Source: Peltaster fructicola
Lineage: Eukaryota > Ascomycota > Dothideomycetes
Reading direction: 5' to 3'
NCBI GenBank assembly: GCA_001592805.2
Contig: CP051139.1
Location: 806,001-870,000 of the forward strand
DNA length: 64,000 nt
Shown here piece after piece: positions 63,901-64,000 of this stretch. The position numbers and the translations under genes were made by a program. The notes beneath the pieces are model-generated. The model worked only from the letters and a program-made list of their open reading frames with translations, had not been told where the DNA came from and made no database searches. Positions within the stretch are counted from its first letter, which is position 1. Each line of letters starts with the position of its first letter.

Positions 63901-64000
63901 CTTGCAAGTGCTGACACTGTGATCATCCTCGATCCAGACTTCAATCCTCACCAGGACCTCCAAGCCATCAGCAGAGCTCATCGATTCGGTCAGACCAAGC
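60979..64000 (+). CDS. PHD/chromo SNF2-family chromatin remodeller (Mit1/CHD-like), 3'-truncated by window end
   Basis: One open frame of 1007 codons from ATG 60979 running off the window. An acidic, disordered N terminus with a basic patch (RTQKRKR) is followed by a PHD finger at about 219-275 (FCDQCDAPDDLIYCQGCSLAYH), further Cys/His clusters (~290-390: CEDCLCYGRTC, CRGCYRAWHVEHL, CNDC), two chromodomain-like segments (EYLVKFEGDSY ~424 and VFVKFEGLPYEECSWDS ~502), and a SNF2 ATPase: motif I GDEMGLGKT (603-611), motif II DEGQ (713-716) rather than the common DEAH/DEAQ, motif III LLTGTPLQNN, and helicase C (LIFSQFLDAL, LSTRSGGVGINL, RAHRFGQT). The order resembles Mi-2/CHD proteins such as fission yeast Mit1 of the SHREC silencing complex. 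The missing 3' part should hold the rest of helicase C and any C-terminal domains. Confidence 0.92.
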   Translation, partial: MEPSWTSRMRVRPPNPTTRSSTVVSNTVSGSITESKEENVAEHTARRVTRLRPPQFFSDYSELVSMSDDNGTIRAFVQDPTGQHALLHHPLQLASSALHTEDSDAQEYEAEDEDDDDEEFHEPSHRQTRTQKRKRETSKRDHSLDDFIVGDDETDEERVKHRKVATRQSARSTRHQGGMQEKSIDDIYRSDDEDASFQAPPRAARVHEVFKPVDENSDFCTRHIDFCDQCDAPDDLIYCQGCSLAYHQDCLGPRVSRGHTVTKVGEGNFVLQCKHCTGKDTTANQPAPHGGKCEDCLCYGRTCLPFGAPLRLLLEDEECDQSGAEDAITSVNPSLINNAGHVLFRCRGCYRAWHVEHLPLHWTEQDGYELRYIQARLRQYCQDWSCNDCAHFPSKVAVIIAWRPRDDDAFDEPLSYAFVDEDQKEYLVKFEGDSYFRAVWVSGAWLWRRTTGTQRKAFAKCEANQEAKLTAEAAIPSEYLRAEVILAVKFHPHGDSINDIAEVFVKFEGLPYEECSWDSAPYEENAEIWDAFERAYEDWEKGSYMQPVQADVLQRRLDAVRGLPFRQFQLQPISLKGKLMDYQLAGLNWLYFHWFSHENTILGDEMGLGKTVQVIALMAGLVERHQCYPFIIVVPNSTCPNWRREFARWAPGLKVATFFGSKKTRDTVRDYEMFPGDGKDLKCHVVITSYETASDRSTRLLFRKIKWQGLIVDEGQRLKNDTSHLYGVLAAMKTPFKALLTGTPLQNNQRELFNLLQFLDRQHNAAKLAEQYQDLNKDKITKLHSVIKPYFLRRTKLQVLSLPPMRQIVVPISMSSVQKRVYKTILTKNADLMKALLATRNGRKTNRTNHNNILMQLRKCLCHAYVYSQGIEERSIDQTVSLRNLIDASGKLKFLEVMLPLLQADGHRVLIFSQFLDALDVVEDFLNGLKMKYHRLDGGVSAQEKQKRIDLFNAADSQYFAFLLSTRSGGVGINLASADTVIILDPDFNPHQDLQAISRAHRFGQTK

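Noticed and set aside
1-64000. tRNA, rRNA, CRISPR, transposon or virus-derived elements
   Set aside because: I looked for tRNA B-box words in the gaps, transposase or reverse-transcriptase motifs in all long frames, and terminal repeats, and found none I could support. A tRNAscan-SE and repeat-library search would settle this.

Overview
The window looks like a gene-dense stretch of a filamentous ascomycete nuclear chromosome (Pezizomycotina). Dothideomycetes is my best guess from the style of the predicted proteins, but I could not test it. The evidence is: almost every gene is a single-copy eukaryotic housekeeping gene; introns are very short (44-72 nt), GT-AG with CTAAC/CTGAC-like branch sites; fungal-only genes are present (ERG6, V-ATPase subunit c', a Zn2Cys6 regulator, an OCH1-type mannosyltransferase); and there are no operons, tRNAs, CRISPR arrays or recognisable transposons. 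Exon coordinates below were derived by hand from splice signals, reading-frame continuity and protein conservation. Codon phase was checked at each junction.

Layout. 0-10.4 kb: a coiled-coil hypothetical, pterin carbinolamine dehydratase, ribosomal protein eL13, DNA polymerase alpha (POL1), pyruvate dehydrogenase E1 beta and sterol C-24 methyltransferase (ERG6). 10.4-15.5 kb: a secreted GH3 beta-xylosidase and a 2.1 kb stretch with no convincing gene. 15.5-24.3 kb: Golgi GDPase (GDA1), NEDD8-conjugating enzyme (UBC12), a membrane-anchored MOSC protein, a four-helix membrane protein, a PLP-dependent serine/threonine dehydratase-like enzyme and GET3. 24.5-29.6 kb: an intronless 1693-codon gene joining an adenylation domain, a carrier domain and three membrane/left-handed beta-helix units, the architecture of poly-epsilon-lysine synthetase (Pls). 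This is the most unusual gene here. 30.7-35.1 kb: an OSBP lipid-transfer protein, a proline-rich LURP-one-related protein interrupted by an in-frame TAG, and a class I methyltransferase. 35.6-45.0 kb: five consecutive genes for RNA-related proteins: DCP2, a DNAJC17/Cwf23 J-protein, tRNA isopentenyltransferase (MOD5), CAF16 and MKT1. 45.5-64 kb: an ochratoxinase-like amidohydrolase, a Zn2Cys6 regulator, V-ATPase c' (VMA11), a RhoGEF (ROM2), an OCH1-like mannosyltransferase, a mitochondrial rRNA methyltransferase (MRM1) and the 5' part of a PHD/chromo/SNF2 remodeller cut by the window end.

Functional links are loose, as is normal for fungi. GDA1 and the OCH1-like enzyme both serve Golgi mannosylation. 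ERG6 and the OSBP protein both concern sterols. ROM2 controls Rho1 and cell-wall synthesis. The DCP2-to-MKT1 block is the only run that looks thematically grouped. Most neighbours are divergent or convergent pairs separated by 50-700 bp.
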